The notes under the pieces are model-generated. The model had not been told where the DNA came from. It ran no database searches and was given only the letters and a program-made list of their open reading frames with translations. This document shows, piece after piece, positions 50,573 to 62,051 of a stretch of 64,000 nt of DNA (positions are counted from its first letter, which is position 1; each line of letters opens with the position of its first letter). A program made the position numbers and the translations under genes. The DNA is from Stromatinia cepivora. Taxonomy: Eukaryota; Ascomycota; Leotiomycetes; Helotiales; Sclerotiniaceae. The stretch covers positions 2,356,001-2,420,000 of the forward strand of contig RCTD01000005.1 of assembly GCA_014898415.1 (NCBI GenBank), in the 5' to 3' direction.

Positions 50573-51877
50573 TCACTCCTTCCTAACCCTCAACCTAACC
50601 TCCACGCTCCTCTTCTCCAGCAACAAAAAGGTCCTCAACTCCTCCCACCTAATCAATCCCCTCTGCTCTTTAGCCTCAACATCAAAAGTCCACAACTACT
50701 TCGCAAGAACAAGACGCATTTCCGCCCATGCTAAATGTTTCCCCATACATTGACGTGGACCCACACTAAAAGCCTGGACTACCTCGCGATTATCATTTTT
50801 GTATAGAGAGTTCGTGTTGAGATCTGGGGATGTGGAGCATGGAAGCCAGCGGGAAGGAACGAAGGAATTGGGATTGTGGAAATGGACAGGGGAACGGAAG
50901 AGATGGTAGGAGGGGAGGGATATGCTTGTCTATTTGGTTGTGGCTGTTAGATTTTGTGGGCTTGAGAAAAGGGGAAGAGGGGGAAGAGCTTACTCCAGCT
51001 GGTAACCACACATCACAAACTGTATCACCACCCTCCGGCACAATCCTCGGAAACATCATCGGAATCGGCGGACACAATCTCAATTCCTCCTGTATCACCG
51101 CATTCAAAAACCCCAATTCTCCCAATCTCTCCAGCGTAATATCCTGTTCCTCTGCAAATCTCCCTCGAATCTCATTAACCAATTCCTCAAAAACAATACA
51201 GTTAGATTCCTTCAACAAATAAGTCAAAATCCCACTCAAAGCCGTCGCAGTAGTTTCACTCCCCGCAGTAGTCAACACCATAAACGTCGCCTGAATTTCT
51301 CCCAACGACATACTTTCCTCTGATTCCCGTTCCGCACCTATATGTTTAATAACCTGGGCCATTAAATCTGGTCGTTCAACCTCCCAGTTTAGTCGTCGGG
51401 TTACTTTATCTACAATTTGTTGATAATGATCTTGTTGCATTTTCTTCAGGCCTGGTGGTATGCATCTCATAAGGAGGTAATCAAACCAGGGATAAAATCT
51501 CGCGGCAATAACAAAGGATGCGGCTTTTGCGCTGTTGAATAGAAGGGAGATCCATGGGTGATAACGTGAATGTTGAAGGCAGTTGAAGGATTCCCCGAAA
51601 CCGAGATCGCCGAATATGTCGAAGGTGGTGTAGTTTAGCCACGGTACTATATCCAAAGTTGCTCCATCATGTTCCTCAAGTGCCTGGTCGTGAAGTCGGG
51701 AAATGAGGAGGGATACGTATTTTTGGAGATAAGTTCTTGAGCTTTAAGTGCACGGAGTGTAAAGCCATGACTTGGAAGTTTTCTCATACGAGCATGCGCA
51801 TCTGGTGGTGCGCTAATGAGTGACTCAGGTTGTCCTGGTTGTCGTTTCCACCAAACTGGATATCCTTGTCCATGCAT
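50573..51877 (-). pseudogene. Cytochrome P450 pseudogene, 5' end missing
   Basis: The recognisable part starts around 51877 (GYPVWWKRQ, then HARMRKLPSHGF, the B'-C region). It continues through LNYTTFDIFGDLGFGESF, the I-helix AGSETTATAL, the K-helix EELR and VWLPAG. An intron at 50993-50930 leads to exon 50929-50573, with the PERW-like SRW and the heme loop FSVGPRQCMG. Two lesions are seen. A one-base frameshift near 51730-51745 breaks the frame after LRALKAQE; it resumes one base off as YLQKYVSLL. An in-frame TAG lies at 50697-50695, 20 or so codons after the heme Cys, where LW normally continues; about 40 residues of the C-terminus lie beyond it. The N-terminal membrane anchor and first exons were not found. 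The catalytic core sequence is otherwise well preserved, so inactivation looks recent. Confidence 0.85.
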
Positions 51878-53315
51878 GCCTCGTAATTACCAGCTTGGCC
51901 AATTGCTATCGACTTGACCCTCAATTGTCTCATCGCTTGCAGCCTCATATGATTCTAAACCGTCAGAATGTCAGAATTGTTCACGAAACGAGCCAGGCTG
52001 TACATACCAGATCAAAACCCAATATTTATAGCTTTCTTGTATATTGCACCGCATCACTTCTTGGTCGCATTTGATCGCGAGCTACTACCCCCTGGCATTG
52101 CGCCAACAATGGGATTAGTAGCCATCCATTCAACACACAGGCTATTTGACTCTGATAAAATGCTCTGTTGACGTCAGTGAGATGCAGGACTTAGGTCAAT
52201 TATCATAAGGATATGATAGTGCAGCTCATATTCTAGAGTTCGATCATTCAATCCCTAAGAACACCATCACCTGTAACATCACTTTACGTTTCGGCCACTC
52301 AGATCGTGACCGGCACTGGATTACATGTGCTTTTTACATGTAGGCGAATAGCCTCATTAGAATTCTAGCAGAACGAATGTAGGAGTAAGTGTCGATGTGT
52401 TGGGCAGTGTTCTGGAGCGGTTTCATGTATATGTGTTATGATTGGAGGTGGGCCAGGTGGGAGAAGAGGGATGGGGGATTTTAATCTAAAGCCAGACTAT
52501 CACGGAGAGTTTGAAAATGGGACGGGAGAATCCGAGAGTCCTTACCGAACTATCCTGTACAGATAGAGTAAAAACGATTGAAAAAGAAGAGATAAAACTC
52601 ACTCTCCCAATAAAATCAACAGAAACTATTATTCTGCCTCCTACTGAATACAAAACAACACTCAAACCCTCAAAACGCAGCAAACCGCTGCAAATCCCAG
52701 ATCCAGCAAAACAAAACAAAAACCCTAAATCTGGAATATGAAAGCTATTTCTACGCTTTGCATATAAATCAACAGACTACACAACCTCCTTTTATCCTCT
52801 AAATAAAATTACTTCGCACTATTACCATTTATATCTTTGGCTCTCTGCGTCTAATGTGATCTCGTGATTATTTCTCCTTAAACCTCGCTTCACATTCCAC
52901 ACTAATGGTTTCGCAGGGTACCTATTCAGGTTTTCCAAGCTTCATCCTATTATTACAAAGTTGCACGTATCCCGTCAAATCTCAATTTCCTTTACCCCGA
53001 ACAGTCCTCTCCGTATAGAACATGAGAATACATCGCGTTTCCCCAGATCCAAGACGGCTGCTATGATTGCTGGTAAGATGGACGGGCTCGGAGGATGATT
53101 GGATAATACCCACGTGCAAATATTAGGAGAAGCAGCGTTCACAAACCATTTATATGGCATATGAGAAGACAAGAAAAACATTGAATCCATCATCATAAAG
53201 GAGGCTAATCATATCTTGATACCATGGATATCAGAATCTCCTCCAGCAAGCAAGCAAGCAATAAACCATACCACGCATTCCCACTACCCATGACCCGAAA
53301 CTGCGAGCCGCAAAT
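51878..53315. other. Intergenic, no gene seen
   Basis: 1.4 kb between the P450 pseudogene and the 3' end of the beta-glucosidase. The first 200 bases may include decayed 5' exons of the P450. Frames near 52486-52741 overlap on both strands and lack features. Confidence 0.5.
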
Positions 53316-55969
53316 TTATAAACCATTCCACCATTCCGTTTTCCCTACCTCAAACATACCCCTCAACTCTCCCTTCCCCTCCTCACTAGTATTCCCCACA
53401 ATAACCTCATACGTATCCTTCTCCACAATCCAAGCCTCTCTGACTTCATCCCAAAATGCCGCTGCATATTTAATCTCAATCTCCACATCCACCTTCTTCT
53501 CTTCTCCTGCCTCCAAAAATACTTTTTCAAATCCCTTTAATTCCTTCTTTGGTCTGCGAATCGATGGATTTTGTTGTTTGACGTATACTTGAATGACTTC
53601 TGCTCCTGGTAGTTCTCCTGTATTCTTCAGCTTTACTGAAACTCTGATCTTCTTGTCGATCTTTTCGACACTCAAGTCGGAGAAAGAGAAGGTGGTGTAA
53701 CTAAGTCCATGACCGAAGGGGAATAGAACAGGTAGATCTATTGCCTCATACCACCTATATCCCATATAGACATCCTCGCCATAAATAACCCTACCTCTTT
53801 GCGATCTAAAGCTCAAGAATGCCGGATTATCTTCAATTCTCTTTGGGAACGATAGGGGTAATTTTGCTGATGGGTTTGTTTCACCGAAAATGACATCGGC
53901 AATGGCATTTCCGGTCTCGTTGCCACCATACCAGGCTTGGAGGAGAGCTGGAGTTGTGGAAAGAAAGGGAAGAGAAATGGGGGTCCCGGATTGGATTACG
54001 ACGACTGTGTTGGGGTTGAGTGCAGTGAGGGTTGAAAGTAATTTGTTCATGTGCAATGGGAGACCAAAAATTTCTCGGTCGGCTCCTTCGCCTTCCCAGT
54101 CGGCCTACGAATTGTTAGTGGGGTCTGTTGCATAAGGGAGAAATATCTTACGTTTAGACCGGCACAAATGATGACTTGATCAGCCTCTCTGGCCAGCTCT
54201 ACTGCGTGTGCGATTTCCTCATCCGCGTCAATGACTTTTGCACCACCAATTCTCAGGGCCCCAGGTCCGAATAAGACATTTTCTCCTCTATCCAGCTTGC
54301 AAGTCGGTGCACTGGCAAACTCAACTTTGATGTGATATGTCTGTCCCTTCTTCAGCGATACGATGCCCCTTTCTTCAACTGTACCACAAGAGAAGAACAT
54401 AGTTCCCCTGGTCTGTTTTGTCGAATTGTCGATTAACAATTTGCCATCCACATATAGATTTGCAGTTCCATACACTCCTAAACCTAGCTCAAAATCACAA
54501 TCCTCTTCGGCGGTCATGTAACCTTCGACATCCGCCCACCACAATTCATCCTTCAATTTGGAGCAATCGTAATCCATCATTAGGAGTTCTGTCTTGGTAA
54601 GAGTTATTTCATCGGCTAATTCTCGATTTTTAGTTGTTGGAGGATCGTTATATGCTCGGAAAGAGACACCTGTTTCTCCCTTGTCTGTCTTGAGGAGGTG
54701 GCCAAGCAATGGAAGGTCCTTATGTGCATAAGCTCCCACAGTGTATGATGGAGGTGATTCCAGCCGAGCACTAATACCATCAAATGGTGTAACGGCGTAG
54801 TATGCTGCCAGGGATGCCGAGCCGCCTCCGTGGTGAGTGGCAGCCTTGGCATTGGGACCGACAATCAAAGTCTATCAAGGTCAGTCATGCATGTTATATC
54901 CGAGTATAAAATCTTACCTTTTTGTCCCTGCGGAATGGCAAAACATTGCCCTCATTTTTCATTAACACAATAGAGTCACCTCCAATTTCTCTCAAAAGAG
55001 CAGCTGTCTCTGGAGTATCGGCGGTTTTTTCCTCCGCATTTTCGGGAATATTTGCATCTGCAGCGCGATTGACAAGGCTGAGCACATTCCTGGCTCGTTC
55101 ATCTAGAATATGCTGAGGTACCTTACCCGTGCCAACAGCCTGTATCAACATTGGACCTCTCCATTTAGTCGGGCCTGGCATCTCCAAGTCTAAGCCAGCC
55201 ATGATCGCGCCCGTCGTTGAGTATGTACCCCACCAATCACTCATGACACATCCATTCCAGCCCCATTCTCCGCGTAAGATATCTTTAAGTATCCTTGGGT
55301 TTTCACTAACGTGAGTTCCGTTAACTTTATTGTAAGCAGACATGAATAGTGCAGGTTTTGAATCCCTAACTACCAATTGGAACGGTAATAAATATATCTC
55401 CCTCAATGCCCTCTCCGTGATTATAACATTAACACCATTCCTTTTATGCTCCTGATCATTACAGACGAAATGTTTGATGGTAGCTTGAACACCTTTCTCC
55501 TGAATCCCATTCACAAGTGCAGCAGCTCCCAATCCAGATAGAACAGGATCTTCACTGAGCGATTCGAATCCACGACCTCCCAATGGTGATCTCTGCATAT
55601 TGATAGTAGGGCCAAGAATTACATGTACTCCTTTTGCTTTAGCTTCCTCTGCCATCAAAAGGCCAGCGCGATAAAGGAGTTTAGTATCCCACGTCGCACC
55701 CAGAGCAGTGCCGCATGGGAAACAAGCTGCTTTGATGCCATTAAAGAACCGAGTACCACGTATGCCATTGGGACCGTCCGAAACTCGAATCGAAGGTACA
55801 TTGTACTTGGGAATGGCGGCTGTATGCCACCAGTTAGCACCTGAAAATTGTTAGATAATGTGACTTTTGAATATACAGGGATGTAGATATATGCACCCGC
55901 TGTTAGAGAAACCTTCTCTACGTTATTAAGCTTTGAAAGCACATCTTCCACATCGATTTTGTTCGTCAT
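53316..55969 (-). CDS. Beta-glucosidase, glycoside hydrolase family 3 with PA14 domain
   Basis: Predicted to release glucose from the non-reducing end of cellobiose and other beta-glucosides. Exons are 55969-55897, 55840-54918, 54871-54152 and 54104-53316, giving 834 residues. The start [14 protein letters not shown] has no signal peptide, so it is probably intracellular, like the fungal bglI-type enzymes. The N-terminal barrel has [33 protein letters not shown] and the nucleophile motif [11 protein letters not shown] with Asp near residue 226. A PA14 insertion spans about residues 395-550, including [11 protein letters not shown] and YVDGKLLID. The C-terminal half has [28 protein letters not shown] and a fibronectin III-like domain. 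All introns join in phase with normal splice signals. Its 5' side faces MCM2 across about 1 kb that contains a TIR element. Confidence 0.94.
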
Positions 55970-56325
55970 CTTGATGAATGAAAATGCAATGCTGGATTTT
56001 GTATGTTCAATGAGGTTCAATTGCAGGAATGATAATTAGATACGGTTATATAATGGTCGAAGAAAAGAACGAATGTACGAAGTATGGACCTCAGGCTGGG
56101 GAACTCCCGGGACGATCGCGGGATCTCGGCCCTACATCACGCTCTTCATCATATTTTCGAATTCATCCTAGATATTTGAAATAGATAATGTTTAAAAGCC
56201 CGAGTGGCTTGTTGAGATGATCAAAGGAACGGGTAATATTCGGCTACGGAAATTCTTCGGGAAAAATATTACGGAACTGCAGGTTCCGTTTGGAAATCAT
56301 GCTTGAGAGCAGGGCTGATATATGG
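55970..56325. other. Upstream region of the beta-glucosidase
   Basis: Probable promoter DNA. It contains the CG-rich near-palindrome CTCCCGGGACGATCGCGGGA around 56103-56122. No gene is seen. Confidence 0.5.
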
Positions 56326-56504
56326 GGTTTTGTCGATCAATAATGGGTTAGAGCTCGGAACTTGAAAACTCCGATATAATTGATGAATAATCTGTGATTC
56401 CAAGTATTTCATAGGTCGACTGATGTCGGAATTTCAGATAATCCGATATGAGATTGAAAAAGCATCGGAATTTGAGCCCTAACCCATTATTGATCGACAA
56501 AACC
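56326..56504. mobile_element. 179-bp MITE-like element with perfect 26-bp terminal inverted repeat
   Basis: The left end GGTTTTGTCGATCAATAATG continues to 56351 and is matched exactly on the opposite strand at 56479-56504. Pairing continues for five more bases with one mismatch (GAGCTC versus GGGCTC). The interior is noncoding and contains CCGATAT/ATCCGATATG sub-repeats. No unambiguous target duplication was found. It sits between the beta-glucosidase promoter and the 3' end of MCM2. Confidence 0.65.
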
Positions 56505-56990
56505 TTATTCCATAATAGGGAAGGGGTGGAATGAAGTAAGTGAGTTTATACGGTATTGATAGACCGACTCATGCATTGGTCTCTCGTCATGACTAGGGGT
56601 ACTCCGTAGAATCAACTACAATGTCTTGAAGCGTGCGGGGATGAAAGACTTCCTTGGCATAAGTCGGGAACAGGAGTTCGTGAGTAGAAGAGCCTTAGTA
56701 GTTAGTGTAGGTACCAACCAAATTTATTCGTCCGCAATATATCATTATTTAAAAAGGGGCTCATGGTAAAACATTGTAATTTTATGTTCATCATATCATA
56801 ACTAGACTACACAGTCATGAACTAAACAGCTACCGAAACTCCTTACCAAACTCATCCAGGCGACGTAAATTGATCATCGAATCCACTGCCAAACTAGACA
56901 CAACAAGCTGGCCTTTTTTAGTCAAATAAGTAACCACAAAAGTATCGTGCTCCCAAATCCCTCCCGTCTCAACATTGATTCATGTCTGCA
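56505..56990. other. Intergenic 3' of MCM2
   Basis: No gene is seen. It contains one TACTCCGTA 9-mer at 56600-56608. Confidence 0.55.
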
Positions 56991-59661
56991 TTAAGCCATC
57001 GCAGCAGTGGCCGCCCTCTGACCTCTCTCTGAATTTCTATTCCTCCTTCCACCACCAGGTCTTGCAAGGGTGTACTTTGCGAAGGCACGCGCAAGTGCCT
57101 TCTTGCAGCTGACCTTCTGACTACCAACGAAAGAATCAATCGTGACAGCAATAGCTCGATCAATATCTTGCGCAGAGACGTATTCAGAAAGTCGCATTCG
57201 ACAGAATGCTTCACTGATACGCATGATAGCTTCGAGATGACGAACCTAGAGCATGGGTTAGAAGGTTGGCTTGGGACAGAAAAGTGTATCTACTTACGGT
57301 GATCGGATAAGCTCCAGTTGCTAATGATTCTCTTCTCATATCTGCGAAAAGTTTCGACACTTTCTCCTCATCAATATTGTATAGCTTTGGGCTACATCTT
57401 TCTCTAGCATAGAGAATGTACTTTCGAAGTAATTCTTGCTTGATTTCCCCTTCTTGCTTGGGCTCGCCACCATTAATAGCGCTATCTCGCATTTCAGCGT
57501 CATGCTCTGTTTCCATAGAGGCTTGGTTTTCATCCGTAGGCTGGCTTCCTGGGTGAGAACGACCATGAGATCGCACAACGAATCTGGCAAGTCGTTCATC
57601 TTCAGCCGGATCCACAGTATCACGAACAACGCAAAGAATATCAAAACGAGACAAAATTGGCTCGGTGAGCTCAACATTTTGCGAGAAAGGGATGGTTGAA
57701 TTATAGCGACCACCAATTGGATTTGCGGCAGCAATGATACCACAACGAGCTTGAAGCGTTGTGACGATACCGGCTTTAGAAATAGAGATAGTTTGTTGTT
57801 CCATAGCTTCGTGAATAGATGTTCTATCCTGATCGTTCATTTTATCGAACTCATCAATAAGACAAGTACCTCTGTCTGCAAGGACTAAAGCACCACCTTC
57901 CAAAGTCCACTCACTAGTAAGAGGATCTTTGCGTACACTGGCTGTAAGACCAACAGCACTAGCTCCTTGACCAGTGGCAAACACGGCTCTGTGAGCAGTC
58001 TTCTCGACATACTTAAGAACTTGGGATTTTGCTGTTCCTGGATCTCCCAGAAGGAGTACATTGATATCACCACGAATATGATGCTTTCCTTGAGCGACTT
58101 TCGCAACTCCACCCATAAGTGACAGAGCCACAGCTGTTTTGATATCAGTATGGCCGTATATACTTGGTGCAATCGAGTTAATAATTTTATCCACAATTTG
58201 AGGATCACGCGAAAGCGCGCGAATCTCATGTTCATCTTCCTCCGTGAGTCTGAAACCAGCAAGTTGATCGTGAGATTTAACAACATTGTTAGCCTCTAAG
58301 ATTGTTGCAAATACAGGGAAACCATTTCGATTGTTCAACTGAGCATCGTAGTTATTGCGGTAAACACCCGTTACTTCAATCTCTTCACCAGGCTTAGCTT
58401 TATCGATTAGATCCCAAAGAAGAATAACTTCACGGTGACGGGGCAGACGACCGGCAGGAACAGTTCCCGGTGATTCTTGGAGAGTCAACTTTTGGTAATT
58501 GCGGTAGACAGTCTTTTCTGAGTTGAGGTTGAAAGGACCACGAGACTGACAATTCGCGCAGAACGAAATCTTAACTTCCACATTAGACTCCTGTTGGAAA
58601 GGACCGAGTCTTGTATGACATTTAGAACAATCAAACATGACATATTTTAGCTGTGGAAATACACCACTTCTACGAGTAACCACACCACTGACTCGAACCA
58701 GGCAGTTCAAATGTGTTTGACGTAGCTGACGTAGGGTATAATGAACAGGTAAATCAGTAATGCGAACATGAATCTCGGAATGAATTTGCTGGTAATCGTT
58801 ATAGTGTAGAAGGGTAACCTCCATAGCAACTTCGTCAAACAACTGAAGCATTTCACCTGGAGCGTTGGCCAAAAAATAGGCAAGAATAGCTTTCGAGGCG
58901 GACAAATGGTCGTAAGAGACTTCCAGCGACTCTGCGTTGATCTCTCCGAGGGTCTTGATGCGGCTACCATAAACAGAAACTCCATGATCGTCGGTGTATT
59001 CGGTAAGGAAAGCTTTGAACTCTCTCCTAATAGTTCTTTGGACAGATGGTGTAGCAATCCACTCAACCAAACTCGATGACTTTACATCTTGTAGAGTCTC
59101 TAGAGATAATTCTTCTTCCATGATATCCTCTTGCATATCTTCATCCTGATCTTCGTCATAATGGTGGCGCCTGCGTCTTGGTTGATTCATTAAATCCAGG
59201 TCTCCATCTTCATCCTCATCCTGCAAAAAAGCAGCTGGCATGCGACGCTGTCTAGCAAGTTCTCGGTCTCGGCGATTCAATCTAGCTTCGAGTTGTCTTC
59301 TGGCCGCAGCATCCAGTTCTTCATAGTCCCCTTCGTCATCAATATCCGCACCTTCGTAATTTCTATCGTCCCGGGCATTGTAATCTCGTTCGTAGTTTCC
59401 GGCGAAAAGATCAATTCCATCCTCATCTTCGGCCATCTCGTCCGCATCATCGATATCGAGAGCTATTTCAACATCATCCTCTATCTCGTCATCATCCTCA
59501 TCTTCGACGCCGTGTCGAATTGGTGCTGGTGGGGAAGATCTGAAGTCTCCAGGTGGACTAGAAGGTGCAGCACCACCACCTGGAAGGTCATCATCTTCTG
59601 GTTCTCTGGAGCGCTTGCGACGATTTCGACTGCTGCCGACACCACGGTTGGCGGATGACAT
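56991..59661 (-). CDS. MCM2: DNA replication licensing factor MCM2
   Basis: A subunit of the nuclear MCM2-7 replicative helicase, loaded at origins in G1. Exons are 59661-57298 and 57245-56991, giving 872 residues. The N-terminus is strongly acidic with the basic patch RNRRKRSREP, typical of the MCM2 tail that binds histones and is phosphorylated by DDK. The zinc finger (CSKC...CANC) lies near residues 345-372. Walker A is GDPGTAKSQ near residue 540, Walker B CLIDEFDKM near 605, and the arginine finger SRFD near 670. The single 52-bp intron joins ITVRHLEAIMR in phase. ATG 59661 (MSSANRG) is preferred; another in-frame ATG lies four codons upstream at 59673. Block order and the acidic tail distinguish it from other MCM paralogues. 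It is divergent from the UBR7-like gene. Confidence 0.96.
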
Positions 59662-59934
59662 GTTATTTCGCAAAGGGGAACTATCGGACGCAAAAAGTCA
59701 ATATTGTTCAGGGGTAAATAAACATTCGAAGCTGGGGGAGTTGTGATTAAGAAGATAAATTATGCCCACCTCATAGTATATTAGAGGATGAAAATTCGTG
59801 AAGTATTAAAACGCTGCGAGTAACATGAAATGAGTACGGTGGTGGATTGAGCTGAAGTTCAAATAGAGATATTAAAAGTTGAAGTGCTTGCATAAATTAA
59901 GAGTTGGGGAAAACACGTAAAATCTGTTGTACCG

Positions 59935-59945
59935 ACGCGACGCGG
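59935..59945. promoter_or_regulatory. Tandem MCB-like ACGCG sites
   Basis: ACGCGACGCGG contains two ACGCG cores, the heart of the MluI cell-cycle box bound by MBF, about 275 bp upstream of the MCM2 ATG. A further GCGCGT lies at 59972-59977. MCM genes are classic G1/S targets, so the match is plausible. Confidence 0.45.
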
Positions 59946-59984
59946 CAAAGCTAAACTCATTACAAAGCTGAGCGCGTAAAGTGG

Positions 59985-59998
59985 TTTTTGGCGGGCGC
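59985..59998. promoter_or_regulatory. E2F/MBF-like site
   Basis: TTTTTGGCGGGCGC matches the E2F-type consensus (TTTSSCGC-like) shared by many G1/S promoters. Motif match only. Confidence 0.4.
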
Positions 59999-60094
59999 AA
60001 CATTGCGACAATCATCACAGTCATGAACCTCGATTTCATATTTTAATTTATATTTCTGCGACGACACATTGTGTATTTTTGAGGATAATTGACG

Positions 60095-61831
60095 ATGGAA
60101 TCTCTGCCAAATGCACAGCCAAATGAGGCTTCTGGTAGCCAAACAGGCGGCACCTCACGAAGCCAGAGCTTCTCCTCCCAGAAGTCGGATGATTCCCATA
60201 CAGCCGCAGAGTAAGTATGTCATGCAAAATTGACAATTTCATTAAATGCTAATGCATGTACTAGATTTATCAGCACGCAATTGAAGCTCGAAGCAGAAGC
60301 GCGCGAAGCATTACCCTACGTAACCATATACCGCCGCTCAATTTCATGAATACTTTACTGATTGGGAAAACAGAGTATTGATACCTGCACAAAGCCTCTT
60401 GGATCTTTGCGGCAAATCTTGTTTGCTTGTTTGACATGCAACCCAGCTCCGTCCAATTCATTCGATCCGTATAATCATGCCGGTCTCTGTTATTCCTGCT
60501 CAATACAATGTCACGGCGATCACAATCTAGTGGAACTATTTAATAAACGGAACTTTACTTGTGATTGCGGCACGACACGTTTCCCACCAACTTCACCATG
60601 CAGCTTACGCATCAATTCAGAGACAAACACAAAGGGCGACGTACACTCAGAAGCTCCAGAGTCGAAGAATAAATACAATCACAATTTCAGAAATCGTTTT
60701 TGCGGTTGTGCATGCGACTATGATGCTTATAAAGAGAAGGGTACGATGTTTCAATGCTTGGGTCTAGGTGGTGCTGATGAAGGTGGTTGTGGCGAGGATT
60801 GGTGGCATCCTGGATGTATTGCAGGTTTAGGACCGAATTGGTACGAAATGATGAGCAATAAGGGCTCATCTAAAAAGTCGAAGCAAAAAAATGAAGGCCC
60901 GCTCGAATCTATCGCTGAAGTTGCAGAAGCAGCTGCGGTAGAACCAAATAACGATGGAAGTGGTGACAGGAAAAGTGAAACCGATGCACCAAAAAGCGAT
61001 GCAGTCGCCGAAGAAGAAGATGAAGAGGAGGAGGAAGACCCACCTCTACCTCCAGGATTTCCTGATGAAGACGATTTTGAAGGATTTATTTGCTACAAAT
61101 GTGTTGATGCGAATCCATGGATCAAAAGATATGCCGGCACACCTGGTTTTCTCGCTCCTGTTTTCAAAAGGAGTGCTGCTCCTTCTCCTGAGAGTGACGT
61201 TCCAACCAAATCTATGGACCTACTTACACCGCCGATACCTGAATCTAGAAAGCGCAAATCCGAGGATGATGAGATTTCGAATTGTTCTTCAGCTTCGAAA
61301 CGAGTCAAGAGTGAGGAAGGAGAAAAGTCAGCTGCAGAGGAATCCAACAGTAACGATAACAGCACACCTGCAGCATGCAAATTCACGGCTTTACCAAAAG
61401 CACACGATGGTCAAATGTCCTTGTTTTTCACGTCCGAATTTCGAGATCACCTCTGTCATTGTTCAGACTGCTTCCCAAAACTATCGAAACATCCACAACT
61501 TCTCGAAGAGGAGGAAACTTATGAGCCGCCAGTATCAGAAGATGGGGATGAAGGAGGAAGCACGGTCGGTAGCGGAAGCATATATGATCGTGGCGAAAGT
61601 GCTCTTAAGAATGTTGATCGTGTTCGGGCAATCGAGGGTGTAATGGCGTACAATCATCTGAAGGATAAACTGAAGCCATTTTTCCAAAAATTCGCAGAAA
61701 GTGGTCAAGCTATTAGTGCAGAGGATATTAAAGAACACTTTGCGAAGATAAGAGGTGATGAGCAGGCTATTAAGGATGCTGGCGAGGGGGCTAAGGTGGA
61801 AGATAATAGGAAAGAGCAAAGCGGTTACTGA
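60095..61831 (+). CDS. UBR7/Mlo2-like putative E3 ubiquitin ligase
   Basis: A UBR-box protein of the UBR7 family (fission yeast Mlo2 type); animal members ubiquitinate histone H2B, and the fungal role is inferred. Exons are 60095-60210, 60265-60319 and 60374-61831, giving 542 residues. The UBR box covers roughly residues 60-118 (DTCTKPLGSLRQ, CLTCNP, CYSCSIQCHGDHNL, CDCG). A PHD-like Cys/His cluster follows (CGCACDYD, MFQCLGLG, DWWHPGCIAG). Then come an acidic linker (EEEDEEEEED), FICYKCV and a Lys/Arg/Ser-rich segment with the basic KRK. The family C-terminal block starts at LCHCSDCFPKL and extends through SIYDRGESALKNVDRVRA. The short middle exon of 55 bp is supported by the family sequence EAREALPY preceding DTCTKPLG. 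It is divergent from MCM2. Confidence 0.92.
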
Positions 61832-62051
61832 TTGCTGGGTCATGACTTCTGTTTTTAATAATGTATGATACCTGTGGGAAACCCCAATGAATTTTTTATG
61901 ACTTGAATGTTAGAAACTTCCACACGTTAAGTATCCTTCCTATTGCATCCATCAATGCTACTGCGCAATATCATTACACTAAGCTGGATTATAACATATT
62001 TTAAGAATTGTTAGATCAATCGCCTACATTCAACCATTTCATACACAAAGA

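Larger units (their letters stand above)
59662..60094. promoter_or_regulatory. Bidirectional promoter of MCM2 and the UBR7-like gene
   Basis: Only 433 bp separate the two divergent ATGs, so the promoters must share DNA. The G1/S-type sites listed separately lie here, nearer to the UBR7-like start. Confidence 0.6.

Noticed and set aside
57336..59066. Large minus-strand frames in other phases within the MCM2 region
   Set aside because: Out-of-frame shadows of MCM2.
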